Part shown: in pieces, positions 53,473 to 61,408 of the stretch | How positions within the stretch are numbered: the stretch's first letter is position 1 | Layout: each line of letters starts with the position of its first letter | Origin: Candidatus Bathyarchaeota archaeon | GTDB lineage: Archaea > Thermoproteota > Bathyarchaeia > Bathyarchaeales > Bathycorpusculaceae | Reading direction: 5' to 3' | Length of the DNA: 64,000 nucleotides | Assembly (NCBI GenBank): GCA_018396675.1 | Contig: JAGTQX010000012.1 | Location: 182,859-246,858, forward strand | Program-made: the position numbers and the translations under genes | Notes under the pieces: generated by a model | Told to the model about the DNA's origin: nothing | The model's input: the letters and a program-made list of their open reading frames with translations, nothing else | The model's database searches: none

Positions 53473-54627
53473 ATGAAATTTGAATTAACTGAAGAACAAA
53501 TCGGGATAAAAAACGCGGTTAAAGAGTTCTGCGACAAGGAGTTCAAGACAGAAATCGCCCTTGAACTCGACAAGAAAGAAGAATTTCCAATGGAGCTTTA
53601 CAAAAAGGCTGCCAAACTTGGATTTACAAGCATGTTCTTTCCACACGAGTATGGCGGTCAAGGTTACGGGCTTCTCGAAACGTGCTTAGTAATTGAAGAA
53701 CTTTGCAGAGCAGATTCATCGCTTGGCGTGGCTGTTTCAAGTGGAAATTTCGGCAGCGAGCTGATACTCGTCCATGGCAACAAGGAGCAGAAGGAGAAAT
53801 ACTTGCCGCCAATATGCAGAGGCGATTTTATCTCCGCGGCAGCTTTCACAGAACCAAACGTCAGCGGAAGCGACATAACAAGAATGGAGACGACAGCCAC
53901 AAAATATGGAAATGAATGGTGGATAAACGGCACAAAAACGTTCATAACAAACGCCACAATAGCTGACTTCATGGTTGTTTTGACGCAGACCGACACAAAA
54001 ATTAGGCCAACATACCGCGGCGAAACATTGTTCGTCGTGGACAAGGGTACCCATGGACTGGAAACGACAAAGCTTCATAACAAAATGGGAATACGATGCT
54101 CCGTCACTGGCGAAGTGAGATTTGACAACGTCAAAGTAACCGACTGGAATATTGTAGGCGAACTTAACAGAGGCTTCTATTATTCAATGGAGTTCTTTGA
54201 CAAGACAAGAGTCGGCGTAGCTGCGCAAGCTGTTGGCATGGCCCAAGGCGCGTGGGAAATAGCTTTCAAATACTCGAAGCAGAGGGAAGCCTTCGGGCAA
54301 CCAATAATACAGCACGAAGCCATAGGCTGCATGTTGTCTGAACTTGCCACAAAAATCGAGGCTGCTAGACTATTGACATACAAGGCTGCATGGCTTATAG
54401 ATGCTGGAAAAATGGACCCGATGGCAACTGCGATGGCGAAGCAGTATGCAAGCCGCGTGGCAATGGAAACCACAGACTTCGCAATCCAAACATTAGGCGG
54501 ATACGGTTATCTCGGCGAATACCGCGTTGAAAGATATCACAGAGACGCAAAAATAACTGAAATCTACGAGGGCACAAGCGAAATCCAGAAACTTACGGTG
54601 CTAAAGTACCTGCTCAGAAAATTCTGA
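53473..54627 (+). CDS. Acyl-CoA dehydrogenase (second copy)
   Basis: A paralogue of the 51011 gene (384 residues) with the same features: FELTEEQIGIKNAVKEFCDKEF at the start (in part), AAAFTEPNVSGSDITRM, EAFGQPIIQHEAIGCMLSEL (in part) and the catalytic Glu in IYEGTSEIQKL. A one-residue insertion (NVSG) distinguishes the substrate loop. It starts with ATG directly after the dehydrogenase stop, so the two are co-translated. The two copies probably differ in chain length preference (inference). Confidence 0.92.
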   Translation: MKFELTEEQIGIKNAVKEFCDKEFKTEIALELDKKEEFPMELYKKAAKLGFTSMFFPHEYGGQGYGLLETCLVIEELCRADSSLGVAVSSGNFGSELILVHGNKEQKEKYLPPICRGDFISAAAFTEPNVSGSDITRMETTATKYGNEWWINGTKTFITNATIADFMVVLTQTDTKIRPTYRGETLFVVDKGTHGLETTKLHNKMGIRCSVTGEVRFDNVKVTDWNIVGELNRGFYYSMEFFDKTRVGVAAQAVGMAQGAWEIAFKYSKQREAFGQPIIQHEAIGCMLSELATKIEAARLLTYKAAWLIDAGKMDPMATAMAKQYASRVAMETTDFAIQTLGGYGYLGEYRVERYHRDAKITEIYEGTSEIQKLTVLKYLLRKF

Positions 54628-54640
54628 AATTCCCAAAAGT

Positions 54641-54648
54641 AATATAGG
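54641..54648 (+). promoter_or_regulatory. TATA box before enoyl-CoA hydratase
   Basis: AATATAGG about 35 bases before ATG 54681; the predicted transcription start falls inside the inverted repeat that follows. Confidence 0.4.
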
Positions 54649-54651
54649 CTT

Positions 54652-54679
54652 ACAAACCAAAACATGATTTGGTGTTTGT
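54652..54679. promoter_or_regulatory. Inverted repeat over the expected start site, operator candidate
   Basis: ACCAAA (54656-54661) and TTTGGT (54668-54673) form a perfect 6-bp inverted repeat with a 6-base spacer, extended outward by ACAAA and TTTGT with a two-base offset. It covers the probable transcription start and stops two bases before the ATG, where a bound repressor would block initiation. Confidence 0.4.
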
Positions 54680-54680
54680 C

Positions 54681-55469
54681 ATGAGTAAGGCATATGAAAC
54701 TGTGAAGGTGGAAAGAGAAGAAAGCGTTCTATGGATAATTCTAAACCGACCGCATAGGCTAAACTCGTTCAACGATGTCTTAATGGAAGAACTTGCAGAT
54801 GCATTGGATACTGCTGAAAAAGACCCATCGGTAAGATGCGTGGTTATAACCGGCGACGGTGACAGAGCCTTCAGTGCAGGTGCAGACGTGACAATGTTTC
54901 CAAAGGCGACGCCAGTTAAAGCAGAAGAATTCTCCAGAATGGGTCAGAAGGTTTTCGGCAAGATAGAAGAAATGTCAAAACCTGTTATAGCGGCGATAAA
55001 CGGCTTCGCTCTAGGCGGAGGCCTAGAACTTGCTTTGGCATGCGACTTCAGAATAGCTGCAGAACATGCAGAGCTCGGAAGTCCAGAAATAAATTTGGGT
55101 CTCATACCTGGGTGGGGTGGCACTCAAAGGCTTGTCCGCATTGTTGGCTTGGCAAGGGCAAAGGAAATGGTTATGTTGGGAACTAGGTTTAAGGCTGAAG
55201 AGGCGCTGAAGATAGGTTTGGTCCACAAGGTTGTGCATTTTGAAAAGCTTCGAGATGAGGTTCGTGAGTTAGCCAAAAAACTAAGCGAAGGCCCGCCAGT
55301 GGCTTTGAAATACGCTAAGTACGCTTTAAACTTTGGGACACAAGTACCTTTAGACGCGGGGCTACGCATAGAGTCTGGGCTTATGGCTTTGTCTTTCTCG
55401 ACGGAAGACTTGAAAGAAGGCGTAGAAGCCTTTATGTCGCGGAGAAAAGCCGAGTTCAAAGGAAAGTAG
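54681..55469 (+). CDS. Enoyl-CoA hydratase
   Basis: A crotonase-fold hydratase adding water to enoyl-CoA. The oxyanion hole loop AFSAGADVTMF (about 67) and GGGLELALACDF (about 110) are present, as are both catalytic Glu: one in SPEINLGLIPGWGGTQRL and one in AKEMVMLG. About 262 residues. ATG 54681 is chosen over a TTG at 54669. It has its own TATA box and a possible operator, so it may be regulated apart from the upstream dehydrogenases. Confidence 0.93.
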   Translation: MSKAYETVKVEREESVLWIILNRPHRLNSFNDVLMEELADALDTAEKDPSVRCVVITGDGDRAFSAGADVTMFPKATPVKAEEFSRMGQKVFGKIEEMSKPVIAAINGFALGGGLELALACDFRIAAEHAELGSPEINLGLIPGWGGTQRLVRIVGLARAKEMVMLGTRFKAEEALKIGLVHKVVHFEKLRDEVRELAKKLSEGPPVALKYAKYALNFGTQVPLDAGLRIESGLMALSFSTEDLKEGVEAFMSRRKAEFKGK

Positions 55470-55529
55470 AAAGATTTCCATAACCAATCCCCCTTTTTAA
55501 TAGTTTAAAACAAATTTAGGTGCTTATGA

Positions 55530-56702
55530 ATGAGGAAAGTTGCAATTATCGGAGTAGGAAGTTCCAAAATTGGTGTAAGAAACGACGTGAACGTTGCCGA
55601 GCTAGCCTTCGAAGCTTTTAAGCCGTCGGTTGATGATGCTAAAATAGCTCCTAAGGACATAGAATTTGTTGCGGTAGGCTCAACTGGAGCTGGAGCTTGG
55701 TACGAGGAGCTTCTGCCAGCCGTGGTTTCAGCCGAATATTGTGGTTTAACAGGCGCGGGACTTGTGCGATGCGAAGCAGCATGCGCAAGCGGAAGCGCAG
55801 CGTTCTCCACAGCTTACTGGGCTGTGGCTAGTGGACAAGCCGATATTGCGGCGGCTTTGGGCGTTGAGAAGATGAGGGAGATTGACACGCCTACAATGAT
55901 GGAGTGGATTGGGCGGGCTGGCTATTACCTGTGGGAGTTTCACAATTTTGGTTTGACTTTTCCAGCTTATTACGCGTTGTATGCGACTGCTCACATGGCC
56001 AAGTATGGAACGACAGAAGAAGATTTGGCTTTGGTTGCTGTCAAAAACCACAAGTACGCTTCCATGAATCCAATTGCACATCTCCAAAACCGGATAACAG
56101 TTGACGATGTTCTCTCATCTATGGTTATCGCTTCGCCGCTGAAACTTTTTGATTGCTGCCCAACATCCGACGGAGCTGCCTCAATAATTCTCGCTTCTGA
56201 AGAAAAAGTCAAAGAGCTTAATATTGACGCGCCTGTCTGGGTTGCTGGAGTAGGATATGCTTCTGGAACTGCAAACATGAGTAAAAGACTGGACTATGTA
56301 GGGTTGGAGGCAAGCGTCTTAGCATCGCAAAAAGCATACAAAATGGCAAATGTTACGCCAGATTTGCTTGATGTCGCTGTGGTGCATGACTGCTTTACAA
56401 TAGCTGAAATACTGGCTTACGAGGATATCGGGCTATGCAAGAAGGGTGAAGGCGCAAAACTACTTAGGGAAGGGCAGACTGAAATAGGCGGAAAAATTCC
56501 AGTCAACATCGACGGCGGCTTAAAAGCAAAAGGGCATCCAATAGGAGCAACAGGCTGTTCCATGATATACGAGTTGGCGAAACAGCTTAGAGAAGAAACT
56601 GTTGAAAAGAGTAGGCAGGCTCCCATGAAAAATTACATAGCCTTAGCTCACAATGTGGGCGGAACCGGGCATTATTGTTACGTTACGATTTTGAGGAGAT
56701 GA
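55530..56702 (+). CDS. Thiolase (SCP-x/acetyl-CoA acetyltransferase type)
   Basis: Cleaves 3-ketoacyl-CoA with CoA, or condenses acetyl-CoA in the reverse sense. The nucleophile is Cys85 in CEAACASGSAA. Others are VVHDCFTIAEILAYEDIGL near 290-310 (in part), GGLKAKGHPIGATG with the catalytic His, and NVGGTGHYC at the end. It is the archaeal SCP-x type, usually paired with a DUF35 protein as here. It overlaps that gene by ATGA. GGTG precedes ATG 55530. A T-rich TATA-like TTTTAATA lies at 55495-55502. Confidence 0.92.
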   Translation: MRKVAIIGVGSSKIGVRNDVNVAELAFEAFKPSVDDAKIAPKDIEFVAVGSTGAGAWYEELLPAVVSAEYCGLTGAGLVRCEAACASGSAAFSTAYWAVASGQADIAAALGVEKMREIDTPTMMEWIGRAGYYLWEFHNFGLTFPAYYALYATAHMAKYGTTEEDLALVAVKNHKYASMNPIAHLQNRITVDDVLSSMVIASPLKLFDCCPTSDGAASIILASEEKVKELNIDAPVWVAGVGYASGTANMSKRLDYVGLEASVLASQKAYKMANVTPDLLDVAVVHDCFTIAEILAYEDIGLCKKGEGAKLLREGQTEIGGKIPVNIDGGLKAKGHPIGATGCSMIYELAKQLREETVEKSRQAPMKNYIALAHNVGGTGHYCYVTILRR

Positions 56703-57139
56703 GTAAAATGGCGGCTATGCCATCCATAAAATCGAGGGAAATGAAAATCGTACAGGACATACCAATAAGCAAGACGCTACAATTCTGGGAAGGCCTAAAA
56801 CAGGGAAAAGTTTTGGCCACGAAATGCAAAAAATGTGAAACAGTCTATTTTCCACCAGCTGCCGACTGCCCAAAATGTTTAGCGTCAGACATGGAATGGA
56901 TTGAACTTAGCAACGAGGCAACAATTGAAACATTTACGCATGTGGTTATCCGACCCACTACGTTTCAGCAGAACAAGCCCTACACTGTTGCAATTGGAAG
57001 ACTTAAAGAAGGTGTGCGTGTGCTCGCGTGGCTTACAGGCTTTAAGCTTTCAGAAGTTAAAGTTGGCATGAAGGTTAAACTTGTTGCTAAAGTGTCCTCT
57101 GAAGGAAACCCCACCTACGAGTTTACCCGCCCAGAATAA
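56699..57139 (+). CDS. DUF35 OB-fold zinc-ribbon partner of thiolase
   Basis: A small acyl-CoA-associated protein with an N-terminal zinc ribbon (CKKCETVYFPPAADCPKC) and a C-terminal OB fold. In archaea, DUF35 proteins form complexes with thiolase and HMG-CoA synthase and act as a CoA-channelling scaffold. The ATG overlaps the thiolase TGA (ATGA). ATG 56708 is an alternative. No HMG-CoA synthase is encoded next to it, so this pair more likely serves beta-oxidation than mevalonate synthesis (inference). Confidence 0.9.
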   Translation: MSKMAAMPSIKSREMKIVQDIPISKTLQFWEGLKQGKVLATKCKKCETVYFPPAADCPKCLASDMEWIELSNEATIETFTHVVIRPTTFQQNKPYTVAIGRLKEGVRVLAWLTGFKLSEVKVGMKVKLVAKVSSEGNPTYEFTRPE

Positions 57140-57231
57140 AACTGATTAAAAGCAAAGTGTTGCCCAAAAGTGTCATCTATGGAAAGTATTATTACTTTCA
57201 AACGGCGCTTATACTTTTAATAGGGCTTGTT

Positions 57232-58956
57232 ATGCCAGCAAAAAAGAAAAAGAAGATAAAAGAAGAAGAGAAACTCGAAAAACCATGGTACAAGTTCTGG
57301 CCTCAAGGTGTCAAAAAACAGATAGACTATCCAGAGGTGCCACTTTTTGAAATTTTGAAGGCTTCCGCCCAAAAGCACCCAAATGAAACGGCGGTGATTT
57401 ACTTTGATAGGGAATTAACATACCGTGAGTTAGACTTGCTTTCTGACAAGTTTGCGACTGCGCTAGCTGATTTAGGAGTGAAAAAGGGCGACAAAGTCGC
57501 GATTTTTCTCCCAAATGTCCCTCAGTTTATTATTGCGTATTATGGTGCTTTGAAAGCTGGTGCGATTGTAACTGCGATTAGTCCCCTTTATAGGGAGCGG
57601 GAAGTTGAGCATCAAGTGAACGATTCAGAAACCGAAACTATAGTTGTTTTGGACCTGTTATATCCCATAGTTGAAAAAGTTCTAGAGAAAACAAAATTGC
57701 GTAACGTTATAGTGACTGGCTTGAAGGATTACATGCCGAAGCTTTTGTCTGTTTTAGGTTCGCTTCTAGGAAAGATTCCTTCACACAAAGTTGAGCGTAA
57801 ACCAAACATCCACTTCTTCACAGAACTTATAGCAAAATACGAGGCTAAACCGCCAAAAATCGAAATAAATCCCAGAGAAGATTTGGCTGCGCTTCAGTAT
57901 ACTGGCGGAACCACTGGAGTTTCAAAAGGCGCCATGCTTACACATATGAATCTTGTTTCAAACGCTGTCATGTGCAGCGAATGGCTTCAAGCCAAAGAAT
58001 GTGAAGAAACAGTTTTGGCTGTGCTTCCGCTTTTCCACATTTACGGCATGACAACCGGAATGAATGCGCCGATATACTTTGCTGGAAGAATAGTTATGCT
58101 TCCACGATTTGATCCAGTAAGCACTTTCCAAGCAATACAAAAACATAGAGTAACAGTATTTTGCGGTGCTCCAACAATGTATGCTGTGCTTCTGTCACAT
58201 CCTGATCTCCAAAAATATGATTGCACATCAATAAAGTTCTGCATATCCGGCGCGGCTCCGTTGCCTCCGGAAGTGCAGAAAAAGTTTATGGAAGTTACCG
58301 GCGGCGTCTTGGTGGAAGGCTATGGCCTCACGGAGTCTTCGCCAGTTACGCATTGTAATCCGCTTGATAAGAGTATGAAAACTGTTAAAGTCGGTTCTAT
58401 AGGTATTCCTTGGCCCGACACCGACGCAAAAATTGTTGATGTGGAAACTGGAGAAAAGGAGTTGGCTCCTGGCGAAGTTGGCGAGTTAATAGTTAAGGGT
58501 CCTCAAGTTATGAAGGGTTACTGGAAAATGCCCGAGGAGACTGCTGATGTTCTGCGAGATGGGTGGCTTTATACTGGCGATATTGGAAAAATGGATGAAG
58601 ACGGTTACTTCTATATAACTGACCGCAAAAAAGATTTAATCAAATATAAGGGCTACAGCGTTTATCCAAGGGAAATTGAAGATGTTCTCTACGAGCATCA
58701 AGCAGTGAAAATCTGCGGAGTAATAGGCAAACCTGACCCTGTCGCCGGCGAAATTCCAAAAGCGTTTGTAGTGCTTAAGGAAGGCGCAAAGGCTACAGAA
58801 GAGGAACTGATGAATTTTGTGAACGAGAAAGTGGCGCCTTACAAGGCAATAAGAGAATTGGAGATTCGGAAAGAACTGCCGCTAAGCGCTGTCGGCAAGG
58901 TTCTCCGAAGAGTTCTACGAGAAGAAGAAATTAAGAAGATGGGTGCTAAAGCCTAA
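57232..58956 (+). CDS. Long-chain acyl-CoA synthetase (AMP-forming)
   Basis: An ANL-family ligase activating fatty acids to acyl-CoA. A10-style motifs are intact: LQYTGGTTGVSKGAMLTHMNL (P-loop, in part), GYGLTESSPVTHCN, GWLYTGDIGKMDEDGYFYITDRKKD (hinge, in part) and the catalytic Lys in LSAVGKVLRR. ATG 57232 with a Lys-rich first segment is preferred; a TTG at 57157 would add 25 residues of hydrophobic sequence with no family match. About 574 residues. It ends the beta-oxidation run. Confidence 0.92.
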   Translation: MPAKKKKKIKEEEKLEKPWYKFWPQGVKKQIDYPEVPLFEILKASAQKHPNETAVIYFDRELTYRELDLLSDKFATALADLGVKKGDKVAIFLPNVPQFIIAYYGALKAGAIVTAISPLYREREVEHQVNDSETETIVVLDLLYPIVEKVLEKTKLRNVIVTGLKDYMPKLLSVLGSLLGKIPSHKVERKPNIHFFTELIAKYEAKPPKIEINPREDLAALQYTGGTTGVSKGAMLTHMNLVSNAVMCSEWLQAKECEETVLAVLPLFHIYGMTTGMNAPIYFAGRIVMLPRFDPVSTFQAIQKHRVTVFCGAPTMYAVLLSHPDLQKYDCTSIKFCISGAAPLPPEVQKKFMEVTGGVLVEGYGLTESSPVTHCNPLDKSMKTVKVGSIGIPWPDTDAKIVDVETGEKELAPGEVGELIVKGPQVMKGYWKMPEETADVLRDGWLYTGDIGKMDEDGYFYITDRKKDLIKYKGYSVYPREIEDVLYEHQAVKICGVIGKPDPVAGEIPKAFVVLKEGAKATEEELMNFVNEKVAPYKAIRELEIRKELPLSAVGKVLRRVLREEEIKKMGAKA

Positions 58957-58984
58957 ATTCCTCGTCCTTGTTGTCTTTATTTTT

Positions 58985-60514
58985 TTATATTGGCTCGTTT
59001 AGCTTTTTTCCCGTTTTTTCAGTCCATTCGCTAGCTGACATTGCAAACTGTTTTTCAACAGTGTTCCTGTGGAGGCTGTTGTAGGTGCAGAATGGTCTAA
59101 TTTTTCCGTCTGGCGTCGCGTAGTGTATGACGCATTTTTGAACACGGTCAAGGTCAAGGTTCCAAACGTCCATGAAATGCATTATTCCAATCATGACTAT
59201 TCGGCGCATAAACTTTCCAAGCGCTTCATAGCTTCCTTTAGTTATTACGTCCTTGAGTAGTCCTCTTATGAGTGGCGATTTGACCATCGGCAGAAACTCT
59301 AACATTTTCATTTTCGCCATGGTTCGTTTCCCTTTAACACCAGAATAGTAAATGTTCCAGAAGATTTCTGCAAATTTGTCAACATCCACATACTGCGTTA
59401 TGGGTTTGTATGTCTTGTCATTCTCAATTATCAAGAATGTTGCGGCTCCACACATTGGATGCATCGTAAACTCTGGATACGCCCTGTTTTTTATTATTTC
59501 CATTCCTTTTGAAATTGGCACAGGCCAGTTTACTGGTCGCCAATCCCACCTTGTAACGTTCCCATTTGTCTGTTCCTCTATAAGCTTGATTGTGTCAGGT
59601 ACAGTTATGCGCATTTTCCGCATTTCGTCTTTTCTGGCTCTGCCCGCCATGGAAATGGGTTGGATGTTGACGCACCGCACGACATCGTGGTTTTCAACCG
59701 CGTAGCGTATTATGTCGCCCAAGTCCTTGTCGTTTACTCCTCTTGCGAGTGTGACAACCAAAACTATTGAGTCTAACCCAACCTTTCTCGAGTTTTCCAA
59801 AACCTTCTGCTTCACTTGGACAAGGTCTGTTCTTGCCCTTGTTTTTTTGTAAATTTCTTCTTTTAAGCCGTCAAATTGTAGGTAAAGTGTGCTTAGGCCC
59901 GCGTCCATAAGCTTCTTGAAATAGTCAATGTCTTGGGCTAGACGCAACCCGTTGGTGTTTACTTCAATATGGGTTATCCCTGCCTTCTTAGCCTCTGCAA
60001 TAAGTTGTGGCAAGTCATTTCTTATTGTTGGTTCTCCACCGCTGAACTGAAGCGCGTTACACGCCCAGGGCTTATTATTTCTAAGCAATTTAATCATGTC
60101 CACAATCTGTTCATATGTAGGTTCGTAAACGTAGTTTACTGCTCCAGCGTAGGCGAAGCAAACTGGACAAGCCATGTTACACCTGTTTGTTACGTCTATT
60201 ATTCCTAGAATCGTGTGGGATTTGTGTTGTGTGCAAAGCCCGCAGTCGTATGGACAACCTTTAACGGTTTCAGTTTGGGGGTTCTCTAAACCGTGTCCAG
60301 CATATTTCGCGTTGTACCACTCCTTGTAAATCCATTTGAAGAGTTCAGCGTCTCCCCAGTAAATATCCTCGAATTTCCCGTGCTCTGGGCAAGTCTTTTC
60401 AAGATAAATTACACCGTTCTCTTCGTAGATTCTCATGGGAATTTTGTTTAGGCATTCTGGACATATGCTTGTGGAGTACGTTTCAAACTTTGTCTCTTCT
60501 TGTGGTTTTGACAT
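58985..60514 (-). CDS. tes: Tetraether lipid synthase (Tes)-like radical SAM enzyme
   Basis: A 509-residue radical SAM protein of the MJ0619/Tes type. Tes joins the ends of two archaeol phytanyl chains to make membrane-spanning tetraether lipids (GDGTs). Cysteines in order: C18, C21 and C42 in a CPEC...CPEH rubredoxin-like N-terminal set, C87, C91 and C94 in GCPYDCGLC, and the radical SAM cluster C112, C116, C119 (CNMACPVC), followed by FSGGEPT and LYLQFDGL. Further Cys lie near the C-terminus. Family position is from sequence memory, so a different radical SAM lipid alkylase is possible. It is divergent from a TrmB-type regulator. Confidence 0.78.
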   Translation of the reverse strand: MSKPQEETKFETYSTSICPECLNKIPMRIYEENGVIYLEKTCPEHGKFEDIYWGDAELFKWIYKEWYNAKYAGHGLENPQTETVKGCPYDCGLCTQHKSHTILGIIDVTNRCNMACPVCFAYAGAVNYVYEPTYEQIVDMIKLLRNNKPWACNALQFSGGEPTIRNDLPQLIAEAKKAGITHIEVNTNGLRLAQDIDYFKKLMDAGLSTLYLQFDGLKEEIYKKTRARTDLVQVKQKVLENSRKVGLDSIVLVVTLARGVNDKDLGDIIRYAVENHDVVRCVNIQPISMAGRARKDEMRKMRITVPDTIKLIEEQTNGNVTRWDWRPVNWPVPISKGMEIIKNRAYPEFTMHPMCGAATFLIIENDKTYKPITQYVDVDKFAEIFWNIYYSGVKGKRTMAKMKMLEFLPMVKSPLIRGLLKDVITKGSYEALGKFMRRIVMIGIMHFMDVWNLDLDRVQKCVIHYATPDGKIRPFCTYNSLHRNTVEKQFAMSASEWTEKTGKKLNEPI

Positions 60515-60523
60515 TTAACTCGC

Positions 60524-60545
60524 CACGTAGACGTTTAATGACGTG
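60524..60545. promoter_or_regulatory. CACGT-N12-ACGTG inverted repeat between tes-like gene and regulator
   Basis: A perfect CACGT/ACGTG pair 12 bases apart, about 10 bases before the radical SAM start. It lies downstream of a minus-strand TATA (TAATATAG, near 60567-60574), so it probably covers that promoter's start site. A candidate binding site for the adjacent TrmB-type protein. Confidence 0.35.
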
Positions 60546-60620
60546 AAATTCTGCTGTAGGTAATGCTATATTAGAATTTCCATAATTTTAATAGGGTGAA
60601 AAGTATTATTTACATAATTG

Positions 60621-61394
60621 ATGAGCACAAGAGTAAAACCGCTTCTTAGAAAAGCTGGATTAACCGATTACGAAGCAAACGCCTACGTTATGCTTTTAGA
60701 AAAAGGCGCTTTGACAGCCAAACAAATAAGCTATGGAGCACAGATACCTTACTCGAAAGTTTACCAAACTCTAAACAGTCTAGAAAAGAAAGGTTGGATA
60801 GAAGTTACACGGAAAAGGCCAAGCAAGTACTTTCCTAAATCGCCGGAAACTGCTCTAAAAACAGCAAAAGCCGTTATTGAAAACGAGTGGCTTAAAATGG
60901 AAAAGATGGTGGCGGATGAACTGTTGCCTCTCTACGCAAAATTGAAAACCAAGGAAAAATACGATGTCTGGCTTCTTAAAGGCACATTAAACATTGTTTC
61001 AAAATTTAAGGAAATGGCCAAAGACTGTAGGCAAGAAATGCTCATAGCTCTACCGTTCATTAAAGACGAGTTCATAATGGATTTTTATCCTCTTCTCAAC
61101 TCCTTCGTCGGAGACAACATCCAAGTCCGCTTCATGATGCTTGAAGGTCTAAACGGAAACGTGTACAGAACACTTTCAAGAATCGGTGAAGTAAGATGCA
61201 GAAACAAGATGTTCGGAGGCGGCGCAATATCCGACGGCAAAGAAGTGCTTCTGCTGTTCAGCGATGAAAGAGGCGAAATAAGCGCCATCTGGTCAGACCA
61301 TCCTGGTTTAGCAGCACTTGCCAAAGACTACTTTAATTATTTATGGAAAGAATCTGAACAACGAACTTTAAAACCCGCAACAAGCCTTTCATAA
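60621..61394 (+). CDS. TrmB-family transcriptional regulator
   Basis: An archaeal regulator with an N-terminal winged helix (KAGLTDYEANAYVMLLEKGALTAKQISYGAQIPYSKVYQTLNSLEKKG, about 10-57, in part) and a C-terminal effector-binding domain of phospholipase-D-like fold (ALPFIKDEFIMDFYPLL...LLLFSDERGE). TrmB proteins usually sense sugars in archaea. Here the divergent gene is a lipid enzyme and the downstream genes are hypF/hypC, so the effector is open. ATG 60621 is chosen over a TTG three bases before it. Confidence 0.88.
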   Translation: MSTRVKPLLRKAGLTDYEANAYVMLLEKGALTAKQISYGAQIPYSKVYQTLNSLEKKGWIEVTRKRPSKYFPKSPETALKTAKAVIENEWLKMEKMVADELLPLYAKLKTKEKYDVWLLKGTLNIVSKFKEMAKDCRQEMLIALPFIKDEFIMDFYPLLNSFVGDNIQVRFMMLEGLNGNVYRTLSRIGEVRCRNKMFGGGAISDGKEVLLLFSDERGEISAIWSDHPGLAALAKDYFNYLWKESEQRTLKPATSLS

Positions 61395-61408
61395 TCAAGT
61401 CTAAAGGG

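Noticed and set aside
57157-57231. Hydrophobic N-terminal extension (possible signal anchor) of the acyl-CoA ligase
   Set aside because: The extension is not typical of the family and depends on a weak TTG start; ATG 57232 gives the expected Lys-rich start.
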